NCBI GenBank assembly: GCA_006503475.1 | Contig: RSEH01000162.1 | Location: forward strand, 46,235-110,234 | Reading direction: 5' to 3' | Length of the DNA stretch: 64,000 nucleotides | Source: Stentor roeselii | Lineage: Eukaryota; Ciliophora; Heterotrichea; Heterotrichida; Stentoridae | Part shown: positions 47,076 through 55,097 of the stretch, in pieces | How positions within the stretch are numbered: position 1 is the stretch's first letter | Layout: each line of letters begins with the position of its first letter | Notes under the pieces: generated by a model | Seen by the model: only the letters and a program-made list of their open reading frames with translations | Told to the model about the DNA's origin: nothing | The model's database searches: none | Made by a program: the position numbers and the translations under genes

Positions 47076-49913
47076 CTAATCTCTCTCAACTCTGCTTAAT
47101 TCTTCCTCAGCAGTCAATCTTCCCTGAACATTCTTACTAAAAAGTTCAGGATCCAGTTTCCTAGGCGATTTCCTCAACAAATGAAGTTTACTTCTCTTAA
47201 AAAATATCCCCGAGTTATTAACAATAGACTTGATATCAGGAATATTCATAGAGTCCCGTGCTAAAAATGACTGATTCTGACTAGGTGCTCCAAAGACCCT
47301 AACTTGAGGAATACTATTTCTGGCACTATCAACAATGCTCGATTCAGGACTTTGAATATGAAAAACAGGGCTATCAGCTCTAATAGGACTTTCAAAAGAC
47401 TCATTTCTGAAGTTATGATAATCAATTTCATCATCAGACCCTCCAACTCTATAAACATTTGCAGAGTACTCAGGCGATAATGACTGTCGTTTAACTTCAA
47501 AGTTAGGAAGTCTTACTGATTCCGGGGATACAAAAGAAGGATTGATAGAAAATAAGTCAAGTTCAGGAGTTCTCATCAAGTTTTCAGGACTTACAAGGAA
47601 CTTATCTCGAATTGACTCTTTTTTATGATGACGGTCTTTTGAAAAGGTTCCTGATTCTAAGTTTTCCTCGATTTTCATGTCTTCTGGAAGGGTGAAAATC
47701 ACGTTTTCGACCTCGATGTCTTCTATTGTCTGGACCAGAGGGTTTTCTGATAACTGGATTTCTTTTGATTCTATGAAAAAGTCGTTGATTTCTTCAGATT
47801 CTTTTGGAATCTCAGGATCTTCGATTTTTTCTTGTTTTTTTGATGAGCAAAGATTTTTTCGGCTTTTTTTTGAAAGACTTCCGAATTTTGCACTGTCTTT
47901 TGATGGAGCTTCTGCGATTTGATAGGAGGATGAATAGTCGGGAATTGGAAAAGAAGAAATTTGAATCTCTTGCGATTCGAATTTCGCCTCTGATTGGTCC
48001 AAGTTTAGCTTTTTTGAGACTTCTGAGGTTAAGGAAGAACCTTTTTCATTATTAAATCCGAATAGGTCGTTTTTTGTGCTGATTTTAGAAGAACGTTTGC
48101 TGAATAGTCGGTCAGAACTTTCTAGTTCGCTATTTCGAGCTTCGGACTCTTCGTAGTACTTGTCAAGGACTGAGTCGTGAATGAGTCCTAATCCAAATCC
48201 AATAATTTTCTTCGATAATTTCTTCTCAGTAGCTTGATTCGGAGAAGGCATTTCTTCAATATAAGAACTAGATTCAGATTTTTCCTGTTTTGGAATTTCG
48301 CTACTTTCAAATAAATGATCCCTTCTTTCATTTTCTTCTTGGTCACTTTCATTTTCTTCTTGGTCACTTTCAGAGTCTCTGCTGAAGTTTTCTGTTTTTT
48401 TCATTCCAGACCTCAAAGCTTTCTTATTTTTTTTCCGTAATTTGATTTCTCCTTGTTTCTTCTGAGAATCTTCCTCTGAATCTGAATGAAAAGATTTCAA
48501 ATCTTCAAAAGATTTTTCTCCAATTTGATATTTTTCTTTTTCTGAATGTTTTGATGACTTTCCATCACTTATTCCTTGGTCTTGACTTAATTTTTCTGAT
48601 GATTTTTCGTTACTTTTTATTATTTCTGATTCAGAAAATTTTATGTTGTTTGAGTCATCTTCGCTTTTCTTTACTGGACTCATGTCAGACTGAAGTTTTC
48701 TGCTGGTTTCAAACATTGCACTTGAAGTTAGAGATTTTAACCTATTGTCTTCTTCTGCTCCGATGCTGACGAAACTGAAAGGGTTTCCATTTGCGAGCTT
48801 GGGATAAGCGTTTTCGATTTCTAGCTCGAAAGGTTTTATTAAGTCGGCTACTTCGAAGCCCTTCAATTTTAGTTTATTATTTTCAATCCTGGGTGACAAA
48901 GGTCGTTTAGAATTTCCCGTTATAATTAAATCTTTAGGCACAATAATTGGATGAAAAGGTTCAGACATTGAAGTAGTCGAAGGTTCTGCCATTGAAAAGT
49001 TCTTCACAAATAATTTTCTTAGACTATCATGATCATTAATGCATGGTATTTCAATGTTCACTGAAGTTCTTGATGGGTAGATTTGGTCAGAGACCGTTGG
49101 ACCGATTTGGAGGTCGAGAGACCGAAGAGGTGAGACACTTACTCCAAAAGCTTGTCTTTCAAGATCGAGACTTCCAATACTTTCTCTGTAACTTGGTCTG
49201 ATATCAATCTGAGAAGGTGTAAAAACAGCAAATTTCTTCTCAGTTTGTGAAGCATTATTTTGAATTTCATTATCAAGCAAAGCTAAAAACCCAGAATGTT
49301 TAACGACTTTAGGTTCTTCGGGCTTCCCTTTCGTTTCAACGACTTCAGAGCCCAGGTCAACTCCAATAGGACTTTTATCAATTTCAATACTTTCACTAGA
49401 AACTTGAACTTTTCCCGAGACATTTTCCGTTTTTTCACTTTGACTAGAAAAAATGATATCTTTTTCAATAACCGATGATTTTTTTTCCATTTGATTTTCT
49501 TCAAATCCCGATTTTGTATCTTCGAAAGGTTTCGGAAGATTTTCAGGACTTTCATCATTTTTAGGTCTGTTTGATAAAAGCATCGATGCAAGTCCTTTTC
49601 CAAACATCAGAGCTTTTCCACCAAAGGGTAACTTTTTCGGTTCATCATGAATTTGGATTTCGGGTTCATCAAGTTTTTCTGCTTTTTCAACTTCGTATAA
49701 ATGCAGCGGTTTCGCTTTGGCTGAGTTTCTGTTTTCGATGAAGTCTGAGTCGGAGTCGTTGTTTCGGTAAGGGTCGTGAGTTTTCCTTGCACGATTTGAT
49801 TTTCTCATTTTGATTTCTTCTTCTTGCTGCTTTAAGTACTCTATTACCATCTGGGCACGATCTTCTTTCACTGTGCTTCCTTCGTAGGAAGCTCTTTCAG
49901 TGCAAGCTCCCAT
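47076..49913 (-). CDS. Large disordered acidic/Ser-rich protein with possible N-terminal acylation
   Basis: A 945-residue protein without a recognisable folded domain: Ser, Glu, Lys and Pro dominate, as in scaffold or cortical proteins. It starts MGAC, a candidate for N-myristoylation on Gly2 and palmitoylation on Cys4. The only helix-prone segment is ~20-45 (RAQMVIEYLKQQEEEIKMRK). An exact duplication of 21 bp codes a repeated SDQEENE. Possible phospho-sites cluster in Ser-Pro motifs. Membrane-cortical anchoring is inference from the four N-terminal residues. Confidence 0.65.
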   Translation of the reverse strand: MGACTERASYEGSTVKEDRAQMVIEYLKQQEEEIKMRKSNRARKTHDPYRNNDSDSDFIENRNSAKAKPLHLYEVEKAEKLDEPEIQIHDEPKKLPFGGKALMFGKGLASMLLSNRPKNDESPENLPKPFEDTKSGFEENQMEKKSSVIEKDIIFSSQSEKTENVSGKVQVSSESIEIDKSPIGVDLGSEVVETKGKPEEPKVVKHSGFLALLDNEIQNNASQTEKKFAVFTPSQIDIRPSYRESIGSLDLERQAFGVSVSPLRSLDLQIGPTVSDQIYPSRTSVNIEIPCINDHDSLRKLFVKNFSMAEPSTTSMSEPFHPIIVPKDLIITGNSKRPLSPRIENNKLKLKGFEVADLIKPFELEIENAYPKLANGNPFSFVSIGAEEDNRLKSLTSSAMFETSRKLQSDMSPVKKSEDDSNNIKFSESEIIKSNEKSSEKLSQDQGISDGKSSKHSEKEKYQIGEKSFEDLKSFHSDSEEDSQKKQGEIKLRKKNKKALRSGMKKTENFSRDSESDQEENESDQEENERRDHLFESSEIPKQEKSESSSYIEEMPSPNQATEKKLSKKIIGFGLGLIHDSVLDKYYEESEARNSELESSDRLFSKRSSKISTKNDLFGFNNEKGSSLTSEVSKKLNLDQSEAKFESQEIQISSFPIPDYSSSYQIAEAPSKDSAKFGSLSKKSRKNLCSSKKQEKIEDPEIPKESEEINDFFIESKEIQLSENPLVQTIEDIEVENVIFTLPEDMKIEENLESGTFSKDRHHKKESIRDKFLVSPENLMRTPELDLFSINPSFVSPESVRLPNFEVKRQSLSPEYSANVYRVGGSDDEIDYHNFRNESFESPIRADSPVFHIQSPESSIVDSARNSIPQVRVFGAPSQNQSFLARDSMNIPDIKSIVNNSGIFFKRSKLHLLRKSPRKLDPELFSKNVQGRLTAEEELSRVERD
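48329..48370 (-). repeat. Perfect 21-bp tandem duplication in coding sequence
   Basis: Two adjacent identical 21-bp units encode two copies of a seven-residue acidic block (SDQEENE) without disturbing the frame. Confidence 0.95.
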
Positions 49914-49967
49914 ATTATAGAGATTTATTAATTTATTGAACGTTAATCAGTTCAAAATTAAATCATT

Positions 49968-50519
49968 CTAGTAATTGAAAATGTGTTGATTTTCTATATA
50001 GTAATTGCAATAATTACTATCCCGATCACTATCTCCTTCTGCTGGATGAATCGGAATTTTTATTGTAAGAGTTTCTCTTGATTGTCTCTGATGTTTATTC
50101 GGTGAGCAAGTGCAAGGACGGCTGGATTGATTTTTATAATTCGAAATAGCTGGAGTGTTTAAATTTCTCCGAACTTGATTCGGTGATTCAATTTTTTCTT
50201 TACTGCCAACAACAACGAGTCTCGACCTGGAATTGTATTGAGAAGGGTTTCTGATTGTTTGGCTTATTTTTGCACGGATTCTAAACTTGGACTTTTTGAT
50301 GTAGTCTCTTTGGGTGTTACTTTTCATTGATAGTGCAAATGTGTTGACCTTAGGTCTGAGGATTTTTATGTCAGAAGAGATTAAATAGCGACTGGGTAAA
50401 GGACTGAAAGGGTTTCTACTATATAGATTGCCTGATTGACTTAAAAGGACTGAAGGACTTTGTAACCTTAGAGGACTTGCAGTGATACCAGGATGTTTTT
50501 TAGAGGTTATATCGTGCAT
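49968..50519 (-). CDS. Hypothetical basic Ser/Pro-rich protein, 183 aa
   Basis: Basic (Arg/Lys, Ser, Pro) and probably disordered throughout. Segments such as SRNPFSPLPSRYLISSDIKI and KSKFRIRAKISQTIRNPSQY look like linear interaction motifs rather than a fold. No known family. The start at 50519 is 34 bp from the divergent small gene. Support is the open frame and neighbour-like composition only. Confidence 0.5.
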   Translation of the reverse strand: MHDITSKKHPGITASPLRLQSPSVLLSQSGNLYSRNPFSPLPSRYLISSDIKILRPKVNTFALSMKSNTQRDYIKKSKFRIRAKISQTIRNPSQYNSRSRLVVVGSKEKIESPNQVRRNLNTPAISNYKNQSSRPCTCSPNKHQRQSRETLTIKIPIHPAEGDSDRDSNYCNYYIENQHIFNY

Positions 50520-50553
50520 TTATGATTCATATTTAATAATAAAACTCGAGGCC

Positions 50554-50841
50554 ATGAGAGGACTTTTTCAAGCTACGAAAATGTTTCATCAGTACCAGTT
50601 AATCAGTGCCCAATCACTAAGATCAGGAAGTGCGATGTTTAATCGTCTTCCACTTCCCAGCAAGCAAACCTCTCAGTACCCAAAACATAGTTTCCATCAA
50701 TACACCCAACAAGTGTTACTAAGTACGAGCTTTCTTCACAACCTGTCCACATTTTCACTCCTCTTCATTTCTCTAAGTAAAGAATCAGACAACTTAAATT
50801 CAGGTAAAATCCAAAAAGACTTAGAAGAAAAGCTTCAGTAA
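50554..50841 (+). CDS. Small hypothetical protein, 95 aa
   Basis: Starts at the ATG at 50554, clear of the divergent gene's start at 50519. The N-terminus (MRGLFQATKMFHQYQLISAQ) resembles a mitochondrial targeting peptide and a hydrophobic segment lies at ~60-78 (SFLHNLSTFSLLFISLS). The tail is charged. No family recognised. An organelle membrane subunit is possible but unproven. Confidence 0.4.
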   Translation: MRGLFQATKMFHQYQLISAQSLRSGSAMFNRLPLPSKQTSQYPKHSFHQYTQQVLLSTSFLHNLSTFSLLFISLSKESDNLNSGKIQKDLEEKLQ

Positions 50842-50900
50842 TTCCAACCCAGACAAACCATAACAATGAAGAACAGTTCAACTCCGAGTCTCTAATTACA

Positions 50901-52202
50901 TTAAACCCCTTCATCTAAAAACTCCTTCCAATCCAAAACCTCCTGAGGAACAACGACTTCCTCTTGAACCTCAACTTTATCAGGCAACCTACTTCTATCC
51001 ATTTTCCTTCTTCCACTTTTTTTCTCAACTTTTTTCTTCCTTCTCTGCAAAGTCTCTGAAATTTCTTTCGCTTTTTGCATTTCTCTCATTTTTAACATCT
51101 CAACATTTTGGAACCGTCTGTTTTTATCGACTTCTTTTTCCTTTATCCGAAGGTCTTCATCTGCCATCATTTTGGTCTTTTCCATTTCAGCTCGAATTGC
51201 ATTTTCTAGTCTTTCTAGGATTTCGAAGTCGGTGGGAAAAGTTGCTAAGTCCCCTCCGATTAAGGAAAAAATTTCTATGAGACTTGAGTGAATTTGATTC
51301 ATCATTTCAGGACTTATTAGAGGGTCTTCTTGTTGTTCGTTTTGAATGCTGCAGAGCTTTGTTTGGATTTGGTCTTTTGACTTTTCCAGTGATTTTATGT
51401 TTTGAGTTACGGATTCGAGCTCTTGGGAAAGGAATTTTAAATCGTTTCGGGATTTTGAACGGAGGTTGTCGAGAGATATTTCTGCTTCTTGGGTGTGTTG
51501 GATTAGGAACAGGTTTTTCTGTTCTAGTGAGTTTATACTTTTAAGTAAATTCACTGCGGATTGGCTTTCTTGTCGAGATGTTATGAAGGTTGGGGAGGAC
51601 TTGTTGTCGTCTGAAGCAGACAACTCCTCCACAAAACTTTTATAAATATTCAAATGTCTTAACTGTTCAACCTTCCTTTCATACAATCCCCTAAAATAAT
51701 CAATCTCTTCTTCCAACTCCATAATCTTCGCATGTTTTTCAACCCTTTCCTTATTTTTCCTATCCGCTTCTTCCGCCTTAATCTTCGCTTCAGTTTTTAA
51801 CTTCTCTTCAAACTTTTCAAACATAACAAGACTATCCTCAATATCCTTCGCCTTTCTTTTCTGTTCCTCTTCCCGATTCCTATTCAAATTTTCCAAAAAC
51901 GAGATACTAGCTCTTTTATGTTCAATTTTTTTCTTCGTCATTAAAATTTCTCTTTTCCTTAAAATAAGTTCCTGAATACTTTCTCGATTATAACTCTGAC
52001 TTCGCCTTGACCTATAAGAAGTACTCGCTTTTGGGGTAAGTTCCTTTTTAAGTTCATCCATTTTCGTGTACAAATTTTTAGACCTGCGCATATGAACCGG
52101 TACTTGTCTTTCAGAAGCAGTTAAAGCTCTATCAGTTTCTCTTTGTTTTTCTCTCATCACGTACAAGTCCTGATCTCTAAGAGGAAGTGAAAAGGGGTTC
52201 AT
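50901..52202 (-). CDS. CFAP100: CFAP100/MIA1-like axonemal coiled-coil protein
   Basis: A 433-residue coiled-coil protein. The N-terminal signature (NPFSLPLRDQDLYVMREKQR, then QVPVHMR) and the segment ILRKREILMTKKKIEHKR followed by FEKFEEKLKTEA and the IYKSFVEEL block match CFAP100 (CCDC37, Chlamydomonas MIA1). With CFAP73 it forms the MIA complex on doublet microtubules that links inner dynein arm f to regulation by the nexin-dynein complex. The C-terminus is Lys/Arg-rich. Its start is 20 bp from the divergent pseudophosphatase. Between about 51666 and 51729 the + strand has no G, inside this gene. Confidence 0.82.
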   Translation of the reverse strand: MNPFSLPLRDQDLYVMREKQRETDRALTASERQVPVHMRRSKNLYTKMDELKKELTPKASTSYRSRRSQSYNRESIQELILRKREILMTKKKIEHKRASISFLENLNRNREEEQKRKAKDIEDSLVMFEKFEEKLKTEAKIKAEEADRKNKERVEKHAKIMELEEEIDYFRGLYERKVEQLRHLNIYKSFVEELSASDDNKSSPTFITSRQESQSAVNLLKSINSLEQKNLFLIQHTQEAEISLDNLRSKSRNDLKFLSQELESVTQNIKSLEKSKDQIQTKLCSIQNEQQEDPLISPEMMNQIHSSLIEIFSLIGGDLATFPTDFEILERLENAIRAEMEKTKMMADEDLRIKEKEVDKNRRFQNVEMLKMREMQKAKEISETLQRRKKKVEKKSGRRKMDRSRLPDKVEVQEEVVVPQEVLDWKEFLDEGV

Positions 52203-52222
52203 TTGAATTAAGAATAATATAC

Positions 52223-53320
52223 ATGGAGTCTGTTCTTGTTGGTGCGTTTAAGGTCAAAGATGGACTTTTCATCGGTGATGAGTTTGCCGCTCAGGATTTA
52301 GAGTTCGTCGTTGCAAACAAAGTTTCCCGTATTATAAACTGCGCAGCACGACAAGTGCCTAACCATTGGGAGCCAATCGGAATAACTTATATCAGTTTTC
52401 CTTGGTTTGACACTGAAAACCAGGTACTTCTCGACACATCTGATAAGAACTTCAGCTTGTTTTACATGTTTATCGAGAAAGGCTTGGAAACCGGGGAAAG
52501 TGTTTTGGTCCATTCAGTGCGAGGAGTATCTCGATGTGTTTGTGTTGTGACTGCTTATCTCATCAAGAAATATCAGTGGAGTCTTTACAAAGCTCTTGAT
52601 TTCATCGCTTTTCGAAGACCTGACCTTGACTTGAACCCTGCCTTTTTAACTCAGTTGAGCAGTTTCGAGAATCGACTGACAAGAATCACGAAAGTTCCAA
52701 GGTCGGACAAGTGGGACCAACTTACAAGTGGAGAAGAAGAACTCGCTCTTAGGAATACTTTTCTCAATGCAAGACTTGGACAACCCACTGACTACCACCT
52801 GGCAAGTCAAGAACCTGACAAAGCTCTTAAGCTTCGCTGGGATGAAAACAACGAGCAAGCTTATTCCAAAGCGAAAAATAAAACTGATGAAGGACTCGTT
52901 GTTATCAGGTCCTGTTTGAAAGGAACTGAAAAAGTTGATTTAAGAGTCCCTAGCTTTAACTTGCAAAGTCTTCAGGAAAGGTCAGCTTTTGCCAGGTTCG
53001 GCAAAGATGCGAAGCCAAGTATTGATGAGAAGATAAAGAAAAGATCAGCAAGTTTGAATAAAAATGATAATAAACTTGTGAAAGAAGCCATTAGTGCCAC
53101 TCGTGGATTTCTTGATGATGACATGAAAGTTAGAGCACCTGTCAAAGGAATGACTCAGACGATGAAGGCGAAACCAGTGACAAAAGTTTCAAGGCCAACA
53201 ACAGCGCCTCAGAAACGGAACCTGTCGCCGAGAGGGTCTGAAAAAAAAGGCGCGACTTTAAACCCGATGAAAGGACAGTCATTTGGCACGATTAAGAAGA
53301 AAGGAAAGCAGATAATATAA
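52223..53320 (+). CDS. Catalytically dead dual-specificity phosphatase-like protein
   Basis: A 365-residue protein from the ATG at 52223 (the frame can extend 12 codons upstream but would overlap the divergent start). Residues ~15-155 have the DSP fold: VSRIINCAARQVPNHW, ISFPWFDTEN, and the P-loop VLVHSVRGVSRC. The catalytic Cys of HCxxGxSR is Ser, so phosphatase activity is not expected; binding of phosphoproteins is the usual role of such STYX-type proteins. The C-terminal ~150 residues are basic and disordered (KKGATLNPMKGQSFGTIKKK). It may act with its head-to-head partner CFAP100; that link is inference. Confidence 0.85.
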   Translation: MESVLVGAFKVKDGLFIGDEFAAQDLEFVVANKVSRIINCAARQVPNHWEPIGITYISFPWFDTENQVLLDTSDKNFSLFYMFIEKGLETGESVLVHSVRGVSRCVCVVTAYLIKKYQWSLYKALDFIAFRRPDLDLNPAFLTQLSSFENRLTRITKVPRSDKWDQLTSGEEELALRNTFLNARLGQPTDYHLASQEPDKALKLRWDENNEQAYSKAKNKTDEGLVVIRSCLKGTEKVDLRVPSFNLQSLQERSAFARFGKDAKPSIDEKIKKRSASLNKNDNKLVKEAISATRGFLDDDMKVRAPVKGMTQTMKAKPVTKVSRPTTAPQKRNLSPRGSEKKGATLNPMKGQSFGTIKKKGKQII

Positions 53321-53337
53321 ATAATAACTTAACTGCA

Positions 53338-54258
53338 TTAGAGGAAAAAGCTTTCTTTTAACTGTACCAGGATGACTGTCATGTTGTCACATCCGGTTCT
53401 TTGGTTTGGCTTTGGAGATAAACATTTTTCTAGAAGGCTTTCAGCGACTTTAGAAAGAGGGGAATCGTTTGTTGATATGAAATCGACGCAGTCTTGAGAG
53501 GAAAGAGATTCCCAGATACCGTCACAAGCGATTATGAAAAAGTCGTCTGTTGGTTGAAGGTCGATTGTTAGCACGTCAGGGTTGGGGATCACCATCTGCT
53601 TGTCACTTGGAAGGGAAAAGTTGTTCTTGTAGATGAAGTCACCTAGAGAACGGCTTAGGTTTAGTCCTCGGTTTATTCGACCTTCTGATACTTGACCTCC
53701 GGCTTGAAGGATTCTTTGCTTTTCTTTACGTAGGGTTGGCTTGTGGTCTTGGGATAAGTCGATTGCACGTTTTGAACGGCTTAAGACGCATCTGCAGTCC
53801 CCAGCATTCGCAACAAACATCCTCCTATTCCTAATAAGTACAACAAGTGCCGTGCATCCAACATACATATCCATCTTCGGTTCTTTAACCAAACAATTAT
53901 TCGGTAATCCATCCCTGATCCTAATAAGTTCCTTGATAGACTCTTCATTCCTAAGCACTTCATCAATCAAAACAAAAGTAGAAACAAGTGCATTTTCCAA
54001 ATCTCCAGCTTCAAAAAATCTATTCTTCAAGAGCAAGGCACAAAAATGCCTCGATACAAACTTAGCGACCTCTCCCCCTCCATGCCCATCAAAAACAGCG
54101 AAGATCATAGTATTCTCATCAAGTGAAAGATTGATGACTTTCGAGTCCTCCATAGACATTCTCCATCCTTGCATCTCAGAACTCGCGAAAGAAACTTTAA
54201 GAGACTCTCCAAATTGAGTCTTTTTATGAGTACTCGGCTTGCTCATGTAATTTCCCAT
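53338..54258 (-). CDS. PP2C-type Ser/Thr protein phosphatase (PPM family)
   Basis: A 306-residue PP2C catalytic domain. Metal-binding motifs: MEDS (~35), FDGHGGGEVAKF (~56-67), AGDCRC, LSRSLGD, FFIIACDGIWE and the final DNMTVILV, all intact, so Mn/Mg-dependent phosphatase activity is expected. It starts MGNYMSKP, a plausible N-myristoylation signal, suggesting membrane attachment. No extra regulatory domain. Stops of this gene and the pseudophosphatase are 17 bp apart. Confidence 0.95.
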   Translation of the reverse strand: MGNYMSKPSTHKKTQFGESLKVSFASSEMQGWRMSMEDSKVINLSLDENTMIFAVFDGHGGGEVAKFVSRHFCALLLKNRFFEAGDLENALVSTFVLIDEVLRNEESIKELIRIRDGLPNNCLVKEPKMDMYVGCTALVVLIRNRRMFVANAGDCRCVLSRSKRAIDLSQDHKPTLRKEKQRILQAGGQVSEGRINRGLNLSRSLGDFIYKNNFSLPSDKQMVIPNPDVLTIDLQPTDDFFIIACDGIWESLSSQDCVDFISTNDSPLSKVAESLLEKCLSPKPNQRTGCDNMTVILVQLKESFFL

Positions 54259-54276
54259 GTTTTCTTATTTCATTAT

Positions 54277-54717
54277 TTAATTACGGGCTTCTTGCTTTTG
54301 GAATCTTTCCTGAGCGAGAATTAAAATGTTTTGAGTTTGTTTGTCTGGGGATGTCAAGTCTGGAACTTGGATTCGCAGGTTGTAAAGGATTAGAGAAATT
54401 GAACGGTGACCGTGGATTGAGAGGAAAGGCCAGAAGGAGATTAGGTGGATTATGTCGATTTCTGAGTGGGTTGAAGGAGTTGATGATAAGTTGCTTATGG
54501 CTCCTAGGATCAAATCGTTTTGAGGTGATGGATTTGGAATTAGTAATGATTGGAGGAGTTTTAGGATGCATAGACTTTGAAGAGTCTCGTGGTTTTTCTG
54601 GTCGTATGCGAAGTGGCCTAGATGGCGGATTAGGTCTTTGCTTGGAGACTTTTGAAGTGAGGAGACTAGGTGCGTAAGATATTTTTTTCTTTCTGCAGAT
54701 TTTTGATGTTTTTTCAT
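54277..54717 (-). CDS. ARMC7-like armadillo-repeat protein
   Basis: A 146-residue helical protein, close to the first part of ARMC7. The N-terminal block YLTHLVSSLQKS, then HLGHFAYDQKNHETLQSLCI and LKLLQSLL matches the first armadillo repeats (usual NLANFAYDP.N). A second repeat follows (LILGAISNLSSTPSTHSEID). ARMC7 is associated with spliceosomal proteins in other eukaryotes, but its role is poorly known. It is shorter than the animal protein (198 aa). Stop at 54277 is 18 bp from the PP2C start. Confidence 0.72.
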   Translation of the reverse strand: MKKHQKSAERKKYLTHLVSSLQKSPSKDLIRHLGHFAYDQKNHETLQSLCILKLLQSLLIPNPSPQNDLILGAISNLSSTPSTHSEIDIIHLISFWPFLSIHGHRSISLILYNLRIQVPDLTSPDKQTQNILILAQERFQKQEARN

Positions 54718-54791
54718 CGAATTTTAAAGTTTAAATGTTTTGTTAAGGAATTTAAATCAAACTGATTTGTTTGAAAAATAGATAAATTATA

Positions 54792-55097
54792 TTAAAACAG
54801 TACTCTTTCGCCCTTCGAAATTACCGGTTTTTGAATATTGAATGAGTTCACTATTTTGTATTGCTTTCCAAGTAAAACTTTACACGCTTTCACTGTTGTT
54901 TGTTCGCTTTCCGGCTTTACGATAGGCTTCAAAGGAGTCAAAAATCTTTTTTCGAATTTTTTGTTAAGAAATTCGATTTCAGAATTAACGTCAATTGTTT
55001 TCTTTGCCTTGAGGAAGTGACCAGGAAAATACTCTTTAAGCTTGTCAACTTCTTCAGTGACAGAAATTTTTTGGGTTTTCTTTGCTGATAAAAACAT
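54792..55097 (-). CDS. Hypothetical small basic protein, 101 aa
   Basis: Basic, Lys-rich, without membrane or signal segment. Predicted helix at ~14-60 (TEEVDKLKEYFPGHFLKAKK, then VNSEIEFLNKKFEKRFL), followed by beta-like C-terminus (KACKVLLGKQYKIVN). No family recognised. Spacing of 74 bp to the ARMC7 start matches the compact style of the region. Confidence 0.5.
   Translation of the reverse strand: MFLSAKKTQKISVTEEVDKLKEYFPGHFLKAKKTIDVNSEIEFLNKKFEKRFLTPLKPIVKPESEQTTVKACKVLLGKQYKIVNSFNIQKPVISKGERVLF

Noticed and set aside
50482-50553. Upstream extension of the small gene at 50554
   Set aside because: It overlaps the divergent gene's start and does not begin with ATG.
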